64,000 nucleotides of DNA, taken from the NCBI RefSeq assembly GCF_036203305.1, contig NZ_CP108131.1:1860001-1924000 (forward strand). Direction: 5' to 3'. The notes under the pieces are model-generated. The model saw only the letters and a program-made list of their open reading frames with translations, ran no database searches and was not told the DNA's origin. The stretch comes from Streptomyces sp. NBC_00190. GTDB taxonomy: Bacteria; Actinomycetota; Actinomycetes; Streptomycetales; Streptomycetaceae. Both the position numbers and the translations under genes were made by a program. This document shows positions 38,712 to 48,195 of this stretch, piece after piece; position 1 is the stretch's first letter, and each line of letters begins with the position of its first letter.

Positions 38712-39653
38712 TTACATCACCGCGAGGATGTCGAGGCTGAAGACCAGCGTCGAATCCGCCGGGATCGACCCCTGCGGCTTGTCACCGAAGGCCATGTCCG
38801 GCGGGATGACCAGCAGGATCCGGCTGCCGACCTTCTTGCCGAGCAGGCCTTCCTTCAGACCCTTGACCGAGAGCTGCTCCATCGGCCAGGTGACCGTCGT
38901 GTCGCTGGTGTACGTGCTCTCGAAGGTCTTGTCGTCCTTCCACGTCTTGCCGTGGAACTTGACGACGACGCTGTCGGTGTCCTTCACCGCTGCGCCGTCG
39001 GACTCCAGGATGTAGTTCGAGACCAGCTTGGCCGGCGCGGCCGTGTCCTTCGGGACGGTCACGGCGACTTCCTTGCCGTCCGTGTTCGTACCGACCTTCG
39101 GCAGGTCCTTGTTGTCCTGCGCGACCTCCTTGCCCGTGGCCGAGGCCGGGACGGAGGTGCCCTTGACGATGTCCACGACGAACACCAGCGTGGCGTTCGG
39201 CTTGATCTTGTCGCCCGAGCCCTGCTCGCCGTAGCCGAGCGCCGGCGGGATCACGAGCTCGACGCGGCTGCCGACCTTCTGGCCCTCCAGGCCCTGGTCC
39301 CAGCCCTTGATGACCATGCCCGCGCCGATGGTGACGTCGAAGGGCTTGCCCTTGCCGAAGCTGGCGTCGAACGGCTCCTTGCCGTCCCACACCTGGCCGA
39401 GGTAGTTGACCTGGGCGATGTCGCCCTTCTTCAGCGCCGGGCCATCGCCCTCGCTGACGGTCACCACCTTCAGCTCCTTCGGCGGCTCGCCCTTCCCCTT
39501 CGACAGGGTGGGCGTCTCCCCGAACTTGGCACCCTTGGTGATCGTGGGCGCCCCGTTCTTCATCTGGGCGGAGTCGGAGCCGCTGTCGTCGCCACAGGCC
39601 GCTGTCGACAGCAGCAGGAGGGGTACGACAAGCAGGCCGGCAAGTCGGCGCAC
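38712..39653 (-). CDS. Lipoprotein with two FKBP isomerase domains
   Basis: 313 residues with a lipoprotein signal (LLLLSTAAC, acylated Cys20). The first FKBP domain, about 75-170, contains VNYLGQVWDGKEPFDASFGK and MVIKGWDQGLEGQKVGSRV. The second, about 215-313, contains VKFHGKTWKDDKTFESTYT and LLGKKVGSRILLVIPPDMAFG. It would assist folding of proteins outside the membrane, in line with a genome rich in exported proteins. The second domain is more divergent and may have lost activity. Confidence 0.93.
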   Translation of the reverse strand: MRRLAGLLVVPLLLLSTAACGDDSGSDSAQMKNGAPTITKGAKFGETPTLSKGKGEPPKELKVVTVSEGDGPALKKGDIAQVNYLGQVWDGKEPFDASFGKGKPFDVTIGAGMVIKGWDQGLEGQKVGSRVELVIPPALGYGEQGSGDKIKPNATLVFVVDIVKGTSVPASATGKEVAQDNKDLPKVGTNTDGKEVAVTVPKDTAAPAKLVSNYILESDGAAVKDTDSVVVKFHGKTWKDDKTFESTYTSDTTVTWPMEQLSVKGLKEGLLGKKVGSRILLVIPPDMAFGDKPQGSIPADSTLVFSLDILAVM

Positions 39654-39704
39654 GGGTTCCTCAGATCTCAGACGGCAAGGCGGTCGCCCGCCACTCTAAG
39701 CCGT

Positions 39705-39743
39705 GGGCAGGGCCCCGTACGAGATTCGTACGGGGCCCTGCCC
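39705..39743 (-). terminator. pafA terminator with 18-bp perfect stem
   Basis: Arms 39705-39722 and 39726-39743 are exactly complementary around a GAT loop. It lies 64 bp beyond the pafA stop and before the FKBP lipoprotein gene. Confidence 0.9.
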
Positions 39744-39806
39744 AAGATCAGTGCGTTGTCACACTGCCCTCATGCGTTACCGGTGACCTACCGGTGCCGC
39801 GCCGGC

Positions 39807-41168
39807 TCACATTCCGGCGATCAGCTTCTCCACCCGGTCGTCCACCGAACGGAACGGGTCCTTGCACAGCACGGTCCGCTGCGCCTGGTCGTTCAGCTTC
39901 AGGTGCACCCAGTCCACCGTGAAGTCCCGCCGCTGCTCCTGCGCCCGCCGGATGAAGTCGCCCCGCAGCCGCGCCCTCGTCGTCTGCGGAGGCACCGACT
40001 TGCCCTCGAAGATCTTGAGGTCGTTGCAGATCCGCGCCGCCTGCCCCTTGCGCTCCAGCAGGTAGTACAGCCCGCGCCGACGGTGGATGTCGTGGTAGGC
40101 GAGGTCTATCTGAGCCACCCGCGGATTCGACATGGTCATGTTGTGCTTGGCCCGGTACCGCTCGATCAGCTGGTACTTCATGACCCAGTCGATCTCGGTC
40201 CCGATCCGGTCCAGGTCCTCCGCCTCGATCGCGTCGAGGGTCCGGCCCCACAGCTCCAGCACCTGGTCCACCACACCGGTACGGATGCCCCGGCGCTCGG
40301 CGAAGTCCACCGCCTTGTCGTAGTACTCCCGCTGGATCTCCAGCGCCGAAGCCTCCCGGCCGCTCGCCAGACGCACCTTGCGCTGCCCCGTGATGTCGTG
40401 GCTGACCTCGCGGATCGCCCGGATCGGGTTCTCCAGGGTCAGGTCCCGCATCACCGTGCCCGCCTCGATCATGCGCAGCACCAGGTCGGTGGCCCCGACC
40501 TTGAGCAGCATGGTCGTCTCGGACATGTTCGAGTCGCCGACGATCACGTGCAGCCGACGGTAGCGCTCGGCGTCCGCGTGCGGCTCGTCCCGCGTGTTGA
40601 TGATCGGCCGCGAGCGGGTCGTCGCGGAGCTGACGCCCTCCCAGATGTGCTCGGCCCGCTGGCTCACGCAGTAGACCGCACCCCGGGGGGTCTGGAGCAC
40701 CTTGCCCGCACCGCAGATCAGCTGCCGCGTGACGAGGAAGGGAATGAGAATGTCCGCCAGGCGGGAGAATTCCCCGTGCCGGGCCACCAGGTAGTTCTCG
40801 TGGCAGCCGTACGAGTTGCCCGCCGAGTCGGTGTTGTTCTTGAAGAGATAGACGTCGCCCGCGATTCCCTCCTCGTGCAGGCGGCGTTCGGCGTCGACGA
40901 GCAGTCCTTCGAGAATGCGCTCGCCCGCCTTGTCGTGCGTGACCAGCTCGGTCACGTTGTCGCATTCGGGAGTTGCATATTCCGGATGCGAACCCACGTC
41001 GAGGTAGAGGCGGGCGCCGTTCCGCAGGAAGACATTGCTGCTGCGGCCCCATGACACAACACGGCGGAAGAGGTAGCGCGCCACTTCGTCAGGTGACAGT
41101 CGGCGCTGTCCCCTGAACGTGCACGTGACGCCGTACTCGTTCTCCAGCCCGAAAATGCGGCGGTCCAT
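39807..41168 (-). CDS. pafA: Pup-protein ligase PafA
   Basis: 453 residues. PafA uses ATP to join the C-terminal glutamate of Pup to substrate lysines. The glutamine-synthetase-like fold shows [16 protein letters not shown] at the N-terminus, [18 protein letters not shown] (catalytic acidic residues), [20 protein letters not shown] and [20 protein letters not shown]. The C-terminal small domain, from about 375, binds Pup ([24 protein letters not shown]). It lies about 3 kb from prcA, separated by the MFS/LacI pair. It starts a separate unit that ends in its own hairpin. Confidence 0.98.
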   Translation of the reverse strand: MDRRIFGLENEYGVTCTFRGQRRLSPDEVARYLFRRVVSWGRSSNVFLRNGARLYLDVGSHPEYATPECDNVTELVTHDKAGERILEGLLVDAERRLHEEGIAGDVYLFKNNTDSAGNSYGCHENYLVARHGEFSRLADILIPFLVTRQLICGAGKVLQTPRGAVYCVSQRAEHIWEGVSSATTRSRPIINTRDEPHADAERYRRLHVIVGDSNMSETTMLLKVGATDLVLRMIEAGTVMRDLTLENPIRAIREVSHDITGQRKVRLASGREASALEIQREYYDKAVDFAERRGIRTGVVDQVLELWGRTLDAIEAEDLDRIGTEIDWVMKYQLIERYRAKHNMTMSNPRVAQIDLAYHDIHRRRGLYYLLERKGQAARICNDLKIFEGKSVPPQTTRARLRGDFIRRAQEQRRDFTVDWVHLKLNDQAQRTVLCKDPFRSVDDRVEKLIAGM

Positions 41169-41268
41169 GACTGAACATTACGCCTTCTGCCCTCTTCTGA
41201 AACCGGGTTCGAGAGCGCCGTTTCGATCAGTTTCCGATCACCCGTCCGACAGCGGCTCCGCACACGCA

Positions 41269-41305
41269 CCGATCGGCCCACCGACAGGTCCGCCGATCGG
41301 CCCAC
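41269..41305. repeat. Direct 13-bp repeat upstream of pafA
   Basis: CCGATCGGCCCAC occurs at 41269-41281 and again at 41293-41305, 24 bp start to start, about 100 bp before the pafA start and just beyond the MFS gene stop. Each copy includes the CCGATCGG palindrome. Confidence 0.6.
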
Positions 41306-41318
41306 GCACCCGCCGCGA

Positions 41319-42581
41319 TCAGCCCTCCGACCGGACCCCGGACGACACCTCACCCACCCCGCCCGACGACCCCTCAGCCGAACCCGCCACCGCGCGACTG
41401 CGGCCCGCAGTTGCCATCACCCGCTGAGTGACCGTCAGCACCAGCAGCGCCGCACCCCCGGCCGCACTCGCCACGCCGAAGCTCGCCGCCGTACCGCCCA
41501 GCTCCACCGCCGGCCCCGCGACCGCCGTACCGATCGCCGCACCCACCCCGAAGAACGTCACCAGCCAGGAGAACGCCTCCGTCACCGTGCCCGCCGGAGC
41601 ATGCCGGTCCACGACGATGAACGCACACGCGAGCGCGGGCGCCAGGAACACCCCCGAGAGCGCCGCGAGCGCCGTCATCGCCACCGGCCCCGGCGTCAGC
41701 ATCAACGGCAGGTAACAGACCGCCAGCAGCGCCACCAGCATCCGCAGCCGCCGTTCCGGCGCACCCGCCCACCGCCGGGCACCGTAGAACACCCCGCCGA
41801 TCAGAGCGCCCAGCCCCAGCGCCGCCATCAGCCAGCCGTACACCGCCTGGTTCCCGTGATCATCCGCGTACGCCACACCCGCCACCGTGATCGAACCCAG
41901 CGCCGTCCCCACGAAGAAGAACGCACCGAGCAGCGCCAGCAGACCCGGCGAACGCAGCGCGCCCAGCCAGTGCGCCTCACGCGGCGCCGACCGCCACCGC
42001 CGGGAGGGCTCGCTCACCACGACGGACAGCGCGCCCAGCACACCGATCGCGTTGAGCGCCAGCAGCGCCCCGGCCGGCGACCACAGCGCCACGAACAGCG
42101 TCACGAGCAGCGGACCCACCGTGAACATGACCTCCTGGGCCACCGCGTCCATCGCGTACGCGGCGTGCACCCGCTCCTCCTTGCCGCCCAGCACGCCCGG
42201 CCACAGCGCCCGCAGCCCGCCCTCCAGCGGCGGCGTGAACAGCCCCGCGACCACCACCGCGGCATACGCGGCGACCGCCGCCCCGGTACCGGACACCGCC
42301 AGCCACACCATGCCCAGCGCGGAGACCACCGCGGCCGGCAGCTGCACCCGGGGCTGCCCGTACACGTCCACCGCCCGGCCCAGCAACGGCTGGCCCACCG
42401 CGTTCGCCAGCCCGTACGCGGCGGCCAGCGCGCCCGCGAGGCTGTAGCTGCCGCCCTCCGCCCGCGTGAACAGCACGATCGCGATCGGCGCCGTGGCATT
42501 GGGCAGCCGACCTACGAGCGTGCCCACCAGCAGCCTCGCGGCGTGCCGGGTCCTGAGCAGCTCCGCGTATCCCGCGGCCAT
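41319..42581 (-). CDS. MFS transporter
   Basis: 420 residues from ATG 42581 (MAAGYAELLRTRHAARLLVG). Twelve hydrophobic segments are readable, with the inner loop GQPLLGRAVDVYGQPRVQLP after helix 2 characteristic of MFS drug or sugar exporters. The last ~30 residues are a cytoplasmic tail. The divergent LacI-type regulator and the shared operator-like TACGTA pair suggest inducible expression. Substrate unknown. Confidence 0.92.
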   Translation of the reverse strand: MAAGYAELLRTRHAARLLVGTLVGRLPNATAPIAIVLFTRAEGGSYSLAGALAAAYGLANAVGQPLLGRAVDVYGQPRVQLPAAVVSALGMVWLAVSGTGAAVAAYAAVVVAGLFTPPLEGGLRALWPGVLGGKEERVHAAYAMDAVAQEVMFTVGPLLVTLFVALWSPAGALLALNAIGVLGALSVVVSEPSRRWRSAPREAHWLGALRSPGLLALLGAFFFVGTALGSITVAGVAYADDHGNQAVYGWLMAALGLGALIGGVFYGARRWAGAPERRLRMLVALLAVCYLPLMLTPGPVAMTALAALSGVFLAPALACAFIVVDRHAPAGTVTEAFSWLVTFFGVGAAIGTAVAGPAVELGGTAASFGVASAAGGAALLVLTVTQRVMATAGRSRAVAGSAEGSSGGVGEVSSGVRSEG

Positions 42582-42616
42582 GTCCGCCCCCTTCTGCCCG
42601 GATCCAGCCGGGGTAA

Positions 42617-42643
42617 TACGTATAACGCGACCCGTCATACGTA
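42617..42643. promoter_or_regulatory. Paired TACGTA elements, candidate LacI-family operator
   Basis: TACGTA at 42617-42622 and 42638-42643 are exactly 21 bp apart, two helical turns. The first extends to the 8-bp palindrome ATACGTAT. They are 36-62 bp before the MFS start and 85-111 bp before the LacI gene start, in a short AT-richer island. Confidence 0.55.
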
Positions 42644-42727
42644 CCATGGCGACAGTTGACAGGTCCACCCACCGGACCGCACCAGCCGCACCAACCCCCT
42701 CCGACCTCGCACTTCAAGGAGCCCCGT

Positions 42728-43726
42728 GTGACGAGACCCACCAGCCGCGACGTGGCCACCGCCGCAGGGGTCTCCCAGGCCACCGTCTCCCTCGTCCTCG
42801 GCGACAAATGGCGCGGCCGCGTCTCCGAACGCACCGCCACCCACGTCCGCGAGACCGCCACCCACCTCGGCTACCGGCCCAACCTCGCCGCCCGCAACCT
42901 CCGCCTCGGCACCACCCGCACCGCCCTCCTCGTCGTCCCCGCCCTCACCAACGAGTTCTTCGCCCGCGTCTACACCGGCGCCGCCCGCATCGCCGCGGAA
43001 CACGACTTCGGCGTCGTCCTCTACCCCTCCCCCGACGGCACCGGCCCCGCCCGCGACCCCTTCGCCTCCGCCCGCGCCGCCCTCGACGGAGTCATCGCCT
43101 CCTCCATGGCCGCCGACGCACTCGACGCACTCGGCGGCGACGGCCTCCCCCTCGTCATGCTCGACAGCGACCCCACCGCCGGCAGCGCCGACGCCCACGT
43201 CAACCTCGCCATCGCCGACGGCATGCGCCAGGTCACCGAACACCTCCTCGCCCTCGGCCACCACCGCATCCTCCACCTCGCCTCCGCCATCGACACCTGG
43301 ACCTTCCAGGTCCGCGCCGAAGCCCTGGCCGCCCTCCTGGGGCCCGGAGCCGAGCTGCGCACCGTCCGGGCCCCCCTCAGCGTGGAAGGCGCCCGTACGG
43401 CCGCGGAAACCGCCCTGACGGCACCCGGAGCCCCACCCACCGCCGTCATCTGCGACGACGACATCCTCGCCGCCGGCGCCTGCAAGGCCGCCCGCCGCCT
43501 GGGCCTGCGCATCCCCGACGACCTCTCCGTCACCGGCTTCGACGACCTCGCCCTGGCCACCGCCGTCGAACCCGAACTCACCACCGTCCGCCTCCCCGCC
43601 GAACGCGTCGGAGAACAGGGCATGACCGCCCTCCTCGCCGTCCTCGACAACACCCCCTGGACCGCCCCCGACCTCCCCGTCGAACTCGTCGTCCGCGCCT
43701 CCTCGGGCCCCGCCCCCACCCCCTGA
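42728..43726 (+). CDS. LacI-family transcriptional regulator
   Basis: 332 residues from GTG 42728, with AAGGAG 6 nt upstream. The HTH-hinge region is TSRDVATAAGVSQATVSLVLG ... LGYRPNLAARNL, from residue 4 to about 58. The periplasmic-binding-like domain follows (LLVVPALTNEFFARVYTGAA, ICDDDILAAGACKAARRLG). Its direct target is probably the divergent MFS exporter. The gene is strongly C-rich at third positions, in keeping with the neighbours. A terminator lies between it and prcA. Confidence 0.93.
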   Translation: MTRPTSRDVATAAGVSQATVSLVLGDKWRGRVSERTATHVRETATHLGYRPNLAARNLRLGTTRTALLVVPALTNEFFARVYTGAARIAAEHDFGVVLYPSPDGTGPARDPFASARAALDGVIASSMAADALDALGGDGLPLVMLDSDPTAGSADAHVNLAIADGMRQVTEHLLALGHHRILHLASAIDTWTFQVRAEALAALLGPGAELRTVRAPLSVEGARTAAETALTAPGAPPTAVICDDDILAAGACKAARRLGLRIPDDLSVTGFDDLALATAVEPELTTVRLPAERVGEQGMTALLAVLDNTPWTAPDLPVELVVRASSGPAPTP

Positions 43727-43736
43727 ACACGACGAA

Positions 43737-43768
43737 GCCCCGGCCCGCCCTCACGGGCAGACCGGGGC
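43737..43768. terminator. Bidirectional terminator
   Basis: GCCCCGG and CCGGGGC close a hairpin with an inner CCGCCC/GGGC pairing, between the convergent LacI and prcA stops. Confidence 0.75.
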
Positions 43769-43786
43769 CACGCACCACTACCGGCC

Positions 43787-44551
43787 CTACTCGGCGTCGT
43801 CCTCCGGCGCCTCGTCGTTCGACACGGCATCCGCCTGAGCCGCCGCTGGCACATCCGCCTCCAGCAACCGCGCCAGCTGCCGGCCGCGGATCCGCTTGAA
43901 CTTCCGCTGCTGCGCCCGCGTCCGGTCCAGGACCGCCACCTCCAGCCGCTCGGCCGGAATCGTCTTGTCCGCACTGTTCGCCTGGCTGGACAGCGCCTGC
44001 ACCGCCAGCTTCAGCGCCTCCGACAGGGTCATCCCGTCCTGGTGCCGCTGATCCAGGAAGGTGCTGATCTGCTCCGCGTTGCCGCCGACCGCGACCGAGC
44101 CGTGCTCGTCCACGATCGACCCGTCGTGCGGCAGCCGGTAGATCTGGTCCCCGGCGGCCGTCGCACCGACCTCGGCGACGACCAGCTCCACCTCGTACGG
44201 CTTCTCACCGGCACTCGAGAAGATCGTGCCCAGCGTCTGCGCGTACACGTTCGCCAGCCCGCGGGCCGTCACGTCATCGCGGTCGTAGGTGTACCCCCGC
44301 AGATCCGCGTAGCGCACACCGCCGATCCGCAGGTTCTCGTACTCGTTGTACTTGCCGGCGGCCGCGAAGCCGATCCGGTCGTAGATCTCGCTGAACTTGT
44401 GCAGGGCACGCGACGGGTTCTCACCGACGAACACGATGCCGTCGGCGTACTGCAGCACGACAAGGCTGCGACCGCGGGCGATGCCCTTCCGGGCGTATTC
44501 CGCCCGGTCGGCCATGGCCTGCTGGGGTGACACATAGAACGGAGTCGACAC
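43787..44551 (-). CDS. prcA: 20S proteasome alpha subunit
   Basis: 254 residues from GTG 44551. The N-terminal gate and alpha-type helix ([20 protein letters not shown]) and the [20 protein letters not shown] strand are typical. No nucleophilic Thr is present, as expected. Alpha rings cap the 20S core and control entry. The acidic C-terminal tail ([16 protein letters not shown]) is an actinobacterial feature. It lies 46 bp after prcB; both belong to the pup operon. Confidence 0.98.
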   Translation of the reverse strand: MSTPFYVSPQQAMADRAEYARKGIARGRSLVVLQYADGIVFVGENPSRALHKFSEIYDRIGFAAAGKYNEYENLRIGGVRYADLRGYTYDRDDVTARGLANVYAQTLGTIFSSAGEKPYEVELVVAEVGATAAGDQIYRLPHDGSIVDEHGSVAVGGNAEQISTFLDQRHQDGMTLSEALKLAVQALSSQANSADKTIPAERLEVAVLDRTRAQQRKFKRIRGRQLARLLEADVPAAAQADAVSNDEAPEDDAE

Positions 44552-44597
44552 CGGCTGTCCGTCCCTTTCTTCTGGGCTCCTGAGGGGCGACGGATGG

Positions 44598-45437
44598 TCA
44601 GAGCAGGGCGGCGCGCGGGCCGTCGGGCTGCTCCAGCCGACGATTGGTGACCGTACGGGCGAGTTCCTGCGACTCGTCGTCCGTCAGCCTGCGGAATCCC
44701 TCGTCCGTGATGACGGTGACGATCGGATAGATGTGGCGGTACAGGTCCGGCCCACCGGTCGCCGAGTCGTCGTCGGCGGCGTCGTACAGCGCCTGCACGA
44801 CCAGTGTGGTGGCCTGCTCCTCCGTCAGATCGGGCCGGAAGAGCTTCTTCATCGATCCCCGGGCGAAGATCGAACCCGATCCGGTGGCGGCGTACCCGTG
44901 CTCCTCGGAGCGGCCGCCGGTCACGTCGTAGGAGAAGATCCGGCCCTTCTCCTTGGCCTCGTCGTACCCGGCGAAGAGCGGTACGACGGCCAGCCCCTGC
45001 ATCGCCATGCCCAGATTGCTCCGGATCATGGTGGACAGACGGTTCGCCTTGCCCTCCAGGGAGAGGGTCGTGCCCTCCACCTTCTCGAAGTGCTCCAGCT
45101 CCAGCTGGAACAGCTTCACCATCTCCACGGCCAGACCGGCCGTACCGGCGATGCCCACCGCGGAGTACTCGTCGGCCGGGAACACCTTCTCGATGTCCCG
45201 CTGCGCGATCATGTTCCCCATGGTCGCCCGCCGGTCACCGGCGAGCACGACCCCGCCGGGGAAGGTGGCGGCGACGATGGTCGTCCCGTGCGGCGCCTCG
45301 ACGACACCCTCCGGCAGCTTGCGGTTGCCGGGCAGCATCTCGGGCGAGTGCGCGCCCAGGAAGTCCATGAAGGACGAGGACCCCGGCGTCAGGAAGGCTG
45401 CCGGTAGACGCCCTGTGCCACGATTGTTGGCTTCCAC
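44598..45437 (-). CDS. prcB: 20S proteasome beta subunit
   Basis: 279 residues from GTG 45437, which has GGAGGG seven bases upstream. The propeptide runs to Gly51; cleavage exposes Thr52 of [21 protein letters not shown], the catalytic N-terminal nucleophile. The Asp and Lys partners of the Ntn mechanism are in GDRRAT and further on. An open frame extends 29 codons upstream into the endonuclease gene, but the ribosome-binding site supports this start. The reading frames of prcB and the endonuclease gene overlap by 49 bp. Confidence 0.98.
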   Translation of the reverse strand: MEANNRGTGRLPAAFLTPGSSSFMDFLGAHSPEMLPGNRKLPEGVVEAPHGTTIVAATFPGGVVLAGDRRATMGNMIAQRDIEKVFPADEYSAVGIAGTAGLAVEMVKLFQLELEHFEKVEGTTLSLEGKANRLSTMIRSNLGMAMQGLAVVPLFAGYDEAKEKGRIFSYDVTGGRSEEHGYAATGSGSIFARGSMKKLFRPDLTEEQATTLVVQALYDAADDDSATGGPDLYRHIYPIVTVITDEGFRRLTDDESQELARTVTNRRLEQPDGPRAALL

Positions 45438-45982
45438 GCGTTTCCCTCCAGGTATGAGATGGCCCGCTGGATGGTGCCGGGATCGTCTCCCAACAGTCCG
45501 ATAGCCGTATTGCAGTTGAAGCACAGTACGCCACGGACCCTACCCGTCTCGTGGCAGTGATCCACATGCGCAGCCGGAGCCTTTAGGCAGATGCAGCAGA
45601 GCCCGCCCTGAGCTGCGATCATTTCGTCACGTTGGGCTTCGGTGATGCCATAGACCCTCTTGAGGTGTCCGATCCGACCGTCGACGACACGGCACGACTT
45701 GCAACGCGTCGCCAAACCATCGACGGCTGATTTATTGCGGTGCCACTCGGAGTGCGGCTTCACCTCACCACACCCGAGGCAGCACTTATAGCCGTCTCCC
45801 GCGGTCGGCCTGGGCTGCCTGCCCATTGCCTCCTCGCGCTTCCGGTGAGACTCGGCACCGCAATCACGGCAATGCCGTTGCAATCCGTCCAGATTCGCTC
45901 GCTTGGGAGCGAACTCCCGATGCGGCTTCTCCTCACCGCATCGGGTGCATCGCTTCGTTCGTCCCCACTCGACCGAGTCCAC
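45389..45982 (-). CDS. Predicted recombination endonuclease VII inside the proteasome operon
   Basis: About 197 residues from GTG 45982 (AAGG 5 nt upstream); TTG 45994 would add four. The protein has two similar N-terminal zinc-ribbon-like units ([13 protein letters not shown] ... CRDCG and [13 protein letters not shown] ... CKSCR), then a C-terminal treble-clef nuclease of T4 endonuclease VII type ([27 protein letters not shown]). T4 endonuclease VII resolves branched DNA. The gene lies 30 bp after pup and overlaps prcB by 49 bp, so it must be translated with the proteasome. It is conserved at this locus in S. coelicolor by recollection, but its role is not characterised to my knowledge. Codon usage is less GC-biased than in its neighbours. 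Confidence 0.88.
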   Translation of the reverse strand: MDSVEWGRTKRCTRCGEEKPHREFAPKRANLDGLQRHCRDCGAESHRKREEAMGRQPRPTAGDGYKCCLGCGEVKPHSEWHRNKSAVDGLATRCKSCRVVDGRIGHLKRVYGITEAQRDEMIAAQGGLCCICLKAPAAHVDHCHETGRVRGVLCFNCNTAIGLLGDDPGTIQRAISYLEGNAWKPTIVAQGVYRQPS

Positions 45983-46012
45983 ATGAACCTTCAAATCGAA
46001 GGCAAACTGACC

Positions 46013-46225
46013 CTACTGGCCACCCTTTTGAACGAAGGACCGCACGAAGTCCTCGGCATTTTCCTCGAGTACATCGTCAATCTCGTCAAGTACGGAGTCG
46101 ACGTCGTCGGAGAGCTTTTCCTGGCGCTCCTTGAGGTCGGTCGATTCCTCGACCGCCGCCTCCTCGACCTCCTCGGTCGAGCGCGTCGCCTTCTGCTGTC
46201 CGCCGCCGGTGTCCTTGGTCGCCAT
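46013..46225 (-). CDS. pup: Prokaryotic ubiquitin-like protein Pup
   Basis: 70 residues from ATG 46225 with GAGGTAG upstream. The first half is disordered and charged (MATKDTGGGQQKATRSTEE), the second forms the helix bound by Arc (LKERQEKLSDDVDSVLDEID). It ends VQKGGQ; the terminal Gln must be deamidated to Glu by Dop before PafA can attach it. It heads the operon pup-endonuclease-prcB-prcA. Confidence 0.98.
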   Translation of the reverse strand: MATKDTGGGQQKATRSTEEVEEAAVEESTDLKERQEKLSDDVDSVLDEIDDVLEENAEDFVRSFVQKGGQ

Positions 46226-46305
46226 GTCTACCTCACCCCGCTCGGTTCGCACGCTCATGTCGAGAGACCCCGGGATTCGGGATCTCTCAAGATCAGACCC
46301 TACGC

Positions 46306-46325
46306 AGGACCCTACTAGGAGGGTC
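46306..46325. promoter_or_regulatory. 7-bp inverted repeat upstream of pup
   Basis: GGACCCT-ACTAGG-AGGGTCC lies 81 bp before pup in the 184-bp dop-pup gap. Two TAGGGT-type hexamers on the minus strand resemble Streptomyces -10 elements, so this is probably the pup promoter region. A weaker GGGGCC/GGCCCC hairpin (46381-46398) just after dop could be its terminator. Confidence 0.45.
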
Positions 46326-46409
46326 CGACATTCGTCCCCGCACTTTCATAACGTCCGGTCTTTCCCATGATTCCCGGACCGGGGCCCTTTCAGGCCCCGA
46401 AAGCACCGC

Positions 46410-47921
46410 TCACCGCCCCGAAAGCACCCGCACCAGGTCCTCCGCCGTCCGGCAGCGGTCCAGGAGCTCCTTGACGTGGGCCCGCGTGCCCCGCAGCGGC
46501 TCCAGCGTCGGGACCCGCTGGAGCGAGTCGTGGCCGGGGAGGTCGAAGATCACCGAGTCCCAGGAGGCCGCGGCCACGTCGTCCGCGTACTGCTCCAGGC
46601 ACCGGCCGCGGAAGTACGCCCGGGTGTCCTCCGGCGGCTTGCTCGCCGCCCGCTCCACCGCCGGCTCCTCCACCAGCGTCTGCATCTTGCCGCGGGCCAC
46701 CAGGCGGTTGTACAGGCCCTTCTCCGGCCGTACGTCCGAGTACTGGAGGTCCACCAGGTGCAGTCGCGCCGCGTCCCAGCCCAGCCCGTCCCGGCGCCGG
46801 TAGCCCTCCAGGATCTCCCGCTTGGCGATCCAGTCCAGCTCCCCCGACAGGCTCATCGGGTCGCTCTCCAGCCGGCCCAGCACGTCCTCCCAGCGGGCCA
46901 GCACATCGGTTGTCTGCTCGTCCGCGTCGGAGCCGAAACGCTCCTCCACGTACTTCCTGGCGAGCTCGAAGTACTCCATCTGAAGTTGTACGGCGGTCAG
47001 TGTCCGGCCGCTGCGCAGCGTAATCAGGTGCTGCAGGTCCGGGTCGTGGGAGACCTGGTGCAGGGTGCGCACCGGCTGGTCGACGGCCAGGTCGACGTTG
47101 ATGAACCCGTCCTCGATCATGGACAGGACCAGTGCCGTCGTGCCCAGCTTGAGGTACGTGGAGATCTCGGACAGGTTCGCGTCGCCGATGATCACGTGCA
47201 GTCGGCGGTACTTCTCGGCGTCCGAGTGGGGTTCGTCCCGGGTGTTGATGATGGGCCGCTTCAGGGTGGTCTCCAGGCCGACCTCGACCTCGAAGTAGTC
47301 CGCCCGCTGGCTGATCTGGAAGCCGTGCTCGCGGCCGTCCTGGCCGATGCCCACGCGGCCCGCGCCGGTGACGACCTGGCGCGAGACGAAGAAGGGGGTC
47401 AGGTGGCGCACGATGTCCGAGAAAGGGGTCTCCCGCTTCATCAGGTAGTTCTCGTGCGTGCCGTAGGAGGCGCCCTTGTTGTCGGTGTTGTTCTTGTAGA
47501 GGTGGATCGGCTGGGCGCCGGGGAGCTGGGCCGCCCGGACGGCCGCCTCGGCCATGATCCGCTCGCCGGCCTTGTCCCAGAGCACGGCGTCGAGCGGACT
47601 GGTGACCTCCGGCGAGCTGTACTCGGGGTGGGCGTGGTCGACGTAGAGCCGTGCGCCGTTCGTGAGGATGACGTTGGCGAGGCCGATGTCCTCGTCGGTC
47701 AGCTGGCTGTTGTCGGCGGCCTCGCGGGCGAGGTCGAAGCCGCGGGCGTCCCGCAGCGGATTCTCCTCCTCGAAGTCCCAGCGGGCGCGTCGCGCCCGGT
47801 GCATCGCCGCCGCGTAGGCGTTGACGATCTGGGACGAGGTGAGCATGGCATTGGCGTTCGGGTGCCCCGGGACGGAGATCCCGTACTCCGTCTCGATCCC
47901 CATTACTCGCCGTACGGTCAT
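46410..47921 (-). CDS. dop: Deamidase/depupylase Dop
   Basis: 503 residues from ATG 47921 with AAGGAGG upstream. It is a paralogue of Paf[59 protein letters not shown] and [20 protein letters not shown] mirror the PafA motifs. Residues 36-85 contain the extra loop (Dop-loop region) that marks Dop over PafA. The enzyme deamidates the C-terminal Gln of Pup and also removes Pup from proteins. It precedes pup in transcription direction and is downstream of arc. Confidence 0.97.
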   Translation of the reverse strand: MTVRRVMGIETEYGISVPGHPNANAMLTSSQIVNAYAAAMHRARRARWDFEEENPLRDARGFDLAREAADNSQLTDEDIGLANVILTNGARLYVDHAHPEYSSPEVTSPLDAVLWDKAGERIMAEAAVRAAQLPGAQPIHLYKNNTDNKGASYGTHENYLMKRETPFSDIVRHLTPFFVSRQVVTGAGRVGIGQDGREHGFQISQRADYFEVEVGLETTLKRPIINTRDEPHSDAEKYRRLHVIIGDANLSEISTYLKLGTTALVLSMIEDGFINVDLAVDQPVRTLHQVSHDPDLQHLITLRSGRTLTAVQLQMEYFELARKYVEERFGSDADEQTTDVLARWEDVLGRLESDPMSLSGELDWIAKREILEGYRRRDGLGWDAARLHLVDLQYSDVRPEKGLYNRLVARGKMQTLVEEPAVERAASKPPEDTRAYFRGRCLEQYADDVAAASWDSVIFDLPGHDSLQRVPTLEPLRGTRAHVKELLDRCRTAEDLVRVLSGR

Positions 47922-48150
47922 GCGGCCCTCCTTGCCCGGCGGCGCTCCCCTTCGGGAGCGGCGCTCAAGTACCGCTGGTGCTCCGGTGCGTGTGCCTGTG
48001 CGGTGCCCGTCCCCGCACTGCGCGTCCGGCGGTACGGAAGAGCCTAGAACCACTGCGCGCTCGTGGGGAGATCATTTCCGTCATTGAATCTGCCCTGTCA
48101 CCGGCCGAAAAGCAGTCGGTATAAGGAGTCAGGGAGTCCGGTAAAGCAGT

Positions 48151-48185
48151 CGGCTGCGGATGCCCGGGGAGGGCATCCGCAGCCG
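48151..48185 (-). terminator. arc terminator
   Basis: A 15-bp perfect stem (CGGCTGCGGATGCCC with 48171-48185) with a 5-nt loop, 11 bp after the arc stop. The rest of the 274-bp arc-dop gap (47922-48195) shows no ORF and should hold the dop promoter. Confidence 0.85.
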
Positions 48186-48195
48186 CTCCGCTTCG

